Origin: Pseudomonadota bacterium
GTDB taxonomy: Bacteria; Pseudomonadota; Gammaproteobacteria; Burkholderiales; Burkholderiaceae_D
DNA length: 36,818 nucleotides
Assembly (NCBI GenBank): GCA_021821365.1
Contig: JAKACN010000019.1
Location: forward strand, 1 to 36,818
Direction: 5' to 3'
Shown: positions 35,145 to 36,818 of the stretch, piece after piece
How positions within the stretch are numbered: the first letter of the stretch is position 1
How the letters are laid out: each line of letters starts with the position of its first letter
Notes under the pieces: generated by a model
The model's database searches: none
What the model was told of the DNA's origin: nothing
The model's input: the letters and a program-made list of their open reading frames with translations, nothing else
Position numbers and translations under genes: made by a program

Positions 35145-36803
35145 TTATTTGCTGCAAAAGGCTTCGCGATGCTCCGATTTCGGTTTCGACGATACGTCCA
35201 GGTCCATCACGTAGAACTGCAGGCTTCTCGGATCCCCGGGTGCATCAAGCCGGGGCAGCGAGGTCAGGAAGCGCAATGCGGTCTTCTTTCCGGCGTCCAC
35301 CTCGAGCGCGAGCCGCACAGGCTGGCGAACGCCGGACGTTTGTACGTTCAAGGGCTGCTTCGCTCCTTCAATCTGCACGGCCCCATCGTTCGGGGAAGCG
35401 ATGTCGAATGCCGCGCACACGTCCAGATCGACGTCGTCGGGGTTGCGCAGCTCCAGCGCCGCCGCATCCTTCGCCCAGCGGAAGCGCCGTCCCTCCGGAT
35501 TGCGTTCCTCTTCGTAGAATCCGTCTTTCCATGCGAGCAGCACGCCGCCGCCGAGCAGGCTCGACGACTGGCGCCTGAACTCGCTCTCGCCCAGTTCCGC
35601 GCGAAGATCTGCCGCGACTTTCCTGATGTCCAGGATCGCATAGCGCTTGCTGCCGATGTCAAGCTGTTGCGCTGCGCCGGATGCCAGGCTCGCCAGCATT
35701 TCGCGTCCCTGATCCTTGTACGCCGCACGGTCCAGCCATATGGCGTCAAAACCGGACAAGGCCGCAGCCCTGACCAGGTCGGCACCATGCAGGGCATTCA
35801 ACTTGTCTTGCCATGTCCGGTGCTGCCGCGTGAACGATGGCCAGCTCCATTTGACATGTTCGGACCAGAGATAGGGGCGGCCGTGGTCGTACGACATCAT
35901 TTCGTTGAAGGTGCTGATGGGCGGGTATCCGGTGAACGGCAATTCCAGCACACTGGCGCCCGCGGGGAAGGCGTGCTCGAGCCGAGCGACCGCAGCACGC
36001 TCGTCGTGAACGCGTAGCGTGTCTTCAGCAAGATGCGCGCGCAGGTTAGCGCCATCGAGCAGCTGGTCATACAGGCTGAAGGCCATGAAGCATCCGAGCA
36101 GCACGGCGCCAATCACCCGTCCGGCGGGATGGGCGTTGCGGAATTTCTCTTGCAGCCAGAGTCCGGCGGCGGTTATCGAGAAGAACGACAGATAGACCGA
36201 GAACCGGTTGTAGGCGCGGATGTCCGGCACCGACAGCACGTTGATGACGGCGCCGAATCCCCCGACCGTAATGACCAGCAGGGTTGCCAGTCCCAGGCTG
36301 GAAATGCTGCCTATCGGCTGTTTCAGCGGCGTGCCGCTGCCCAGGCGCAGGACGGACAGGATCATGATCAGCAAGCCGAGCGCACCATACAATCCAAGCC
36401 GCGCGGTCGTGTTCTCGTTCTCATTGGGGAAGTTGGCATGCGCAGCCTTGCGGGCGATCCGGCCGAAAGGCTCGATCGGATTGGCGGCATGCGGCGACAG
36501 CATCAATCGCAGTTTCGCGCCGTAGATTTCCGATTCGGCAATCGACTTGTATCCCATCTCCGGCGGCAAGCCATGCTTTTCCCATGCGAGGAAGGCGGGT
36601 GTCAGGTTGATTGCCGTCGAGGCGCTGACCAGCGCAATCGCCAACGCCGGCAACCGGAGGGCGCGCATGCTGCCTCGCTTGCATGAAATCAGGCCCGCCA
36701 TGCCGAACAGCAGGGCCGCGAAAAAGCTGTAATACACATAGTCGAATCCCTGCAGCACGCATGCAGCAAGGCCGGCCATGATCGCATTCCTGCTGTTTCG
36801 CAC
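35145..36803 (-). CDS. Large membrane protein of the polysaccharide locus, N-terminus possibly truncated
   Basis: A 552-residue product if read from the GTG at 36803. The first half has about six to seven membrane helices; the second half (from about residue 265) is a soluble, probably periplasmic domain rich in beta structure. It resembles the C-terminal two-thirds of large GT-C-like or YfhO-like membrane proteins, whose first helices and acidic catalytic loop are missing here. A stop codon (TAA at 36818-36816) lies in frame five codons before the GTG, and no ribosome site is visible, so a frameshift, a pseudogene or a split gene is possible. The window ends here, so this cannot be settled. 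It is the most upstream visible gene of the operon. Confidence 0.6.
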   Translation of the reverse strand: MRNSRNAIMAGLAACVLQGFDYVYYSFFAALLFGMAGLISCKRGSMRALRLPALAIALVSASTAINLTPAFLAWEKHGLPPEMGYKSIAESEIYGAKLRLMLSPHAANPIEPFGRIARKAAHANFPNENENTTARLGLYGALGLLIMILSVLRLGSGTPLKQPIGSISSLGLATLLVITVGGFGAVINVLSVPDIRAYNRFSVYLSFFSITAAGLWLQEKFRNAHPAGRVIGAVLLGCFMAFSLYDQLLDGANLRAHLAEDTLRVHDERAAVARLEHAFPAGASVLELPFTGYPPISTFNEMMSYDHGRPYLWSEHVKWSWPSFTRQHRTWQDKLNALHGADLVRAAALSGFDAIWLDRAAYKDQGREMLASLASGAAQQLDIGSKRYAILDIRKVAADLRAELGESEFRRQSSSLLGGGVLLAWKDGFYEEERNPEGRRFRWAKDAAALELRNPDDVDLDVCAAFDIASPNDGAVQIEGAKQPLNVQTSGVRQPVRLALEVDAGKKTALRFLTSLPRLDAPGDPRSLQFYVMDLDVSSKPKSEHREAFCSK

Positions 36804-36818
36804 GCCGTCCGGGTATTA

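Overview
The window reads as a respiratory and denitrification island of a betaproteobacterium. High GC, dense overlapping operons, a NirS-type nitrite reductase cluster with a fused NirDL, and an adjoining RhlE/GluQ-RS/surface-polysaccharide region all fit Burkholderiales (Oxalobacteraceae-like). The lineage is an inference from gene style, not from a marker gene.

Layout. (1) 2-1282: the C-terminal part of hemN (oxygen-independent haem synthesis). (2) 1345-5531, minus strand: a compact cbb3-like terminal oxidase operon. It encodes a CcoN-like subunit with a CcoS-like N-terminal extension, a CcoO-like cytochrome c, a monohaem membrane cytochrome c, an SCO protein and an unknown membrane protein. 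(3) 5794-7232, plus strand: a DUF302 protein and a TsdA-like dihaem cytochrome c. (4) 7367-16006, minus strand: an unusual haem-copper operon. It holds a small one-helix protein, a CuA-type subunit II, a subunit I whose active-site Tyr is replaced by Gln (eNOR-like), ctaB, SCO, a cytochrome b/ferredoxin/MvhD fusion, an unknown anchored protein, a second subunit I-like protein that has lost the CuB His-His pair, and ctaA. (5) 16390-24987, minus strand: nirS-nirM-nirC-nirF-nirDL-nirG-nirH-nirJ-nirN, with nirE divergent at 25230-26060. This is a complete set for cytochrome cd1 and haem d1. (6) 26616-29212: rhlE and gluQ. (7) 29249-36803, minus strand: a polysaccharide (O-antigen-like) operon.

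How it fits together. NirS reduces nitrite to NO, and NirE, NirDL/G/H, NirJ, NirF and NirN make its haem d1. No norCB, norQ/D or nosZ is visible. The neighbouring operon 7367-16006 is the best candidate for the NO-consuming step, with its own haem O/A synthesis (CtaB, CtaA), copper insertion (SCO) and possible electron-input module. FNR/DNR-like palindromes lie before the cbb3-like operon, before the eNOR-like operon and between nirS and nirE, so shared control by low oxygen or NO is likely.

The intergenic regions carry five copies of a dispersed palindromic repeat ending in GTCCACGAAA or a close variant, one of them inside the nir operon between nirG and nirH. The most novel material is the eNOR-like operon, particularly the paralogous subunit I without CuB histidines and the cytochrome b/ferredoxin/MvhD fusion.
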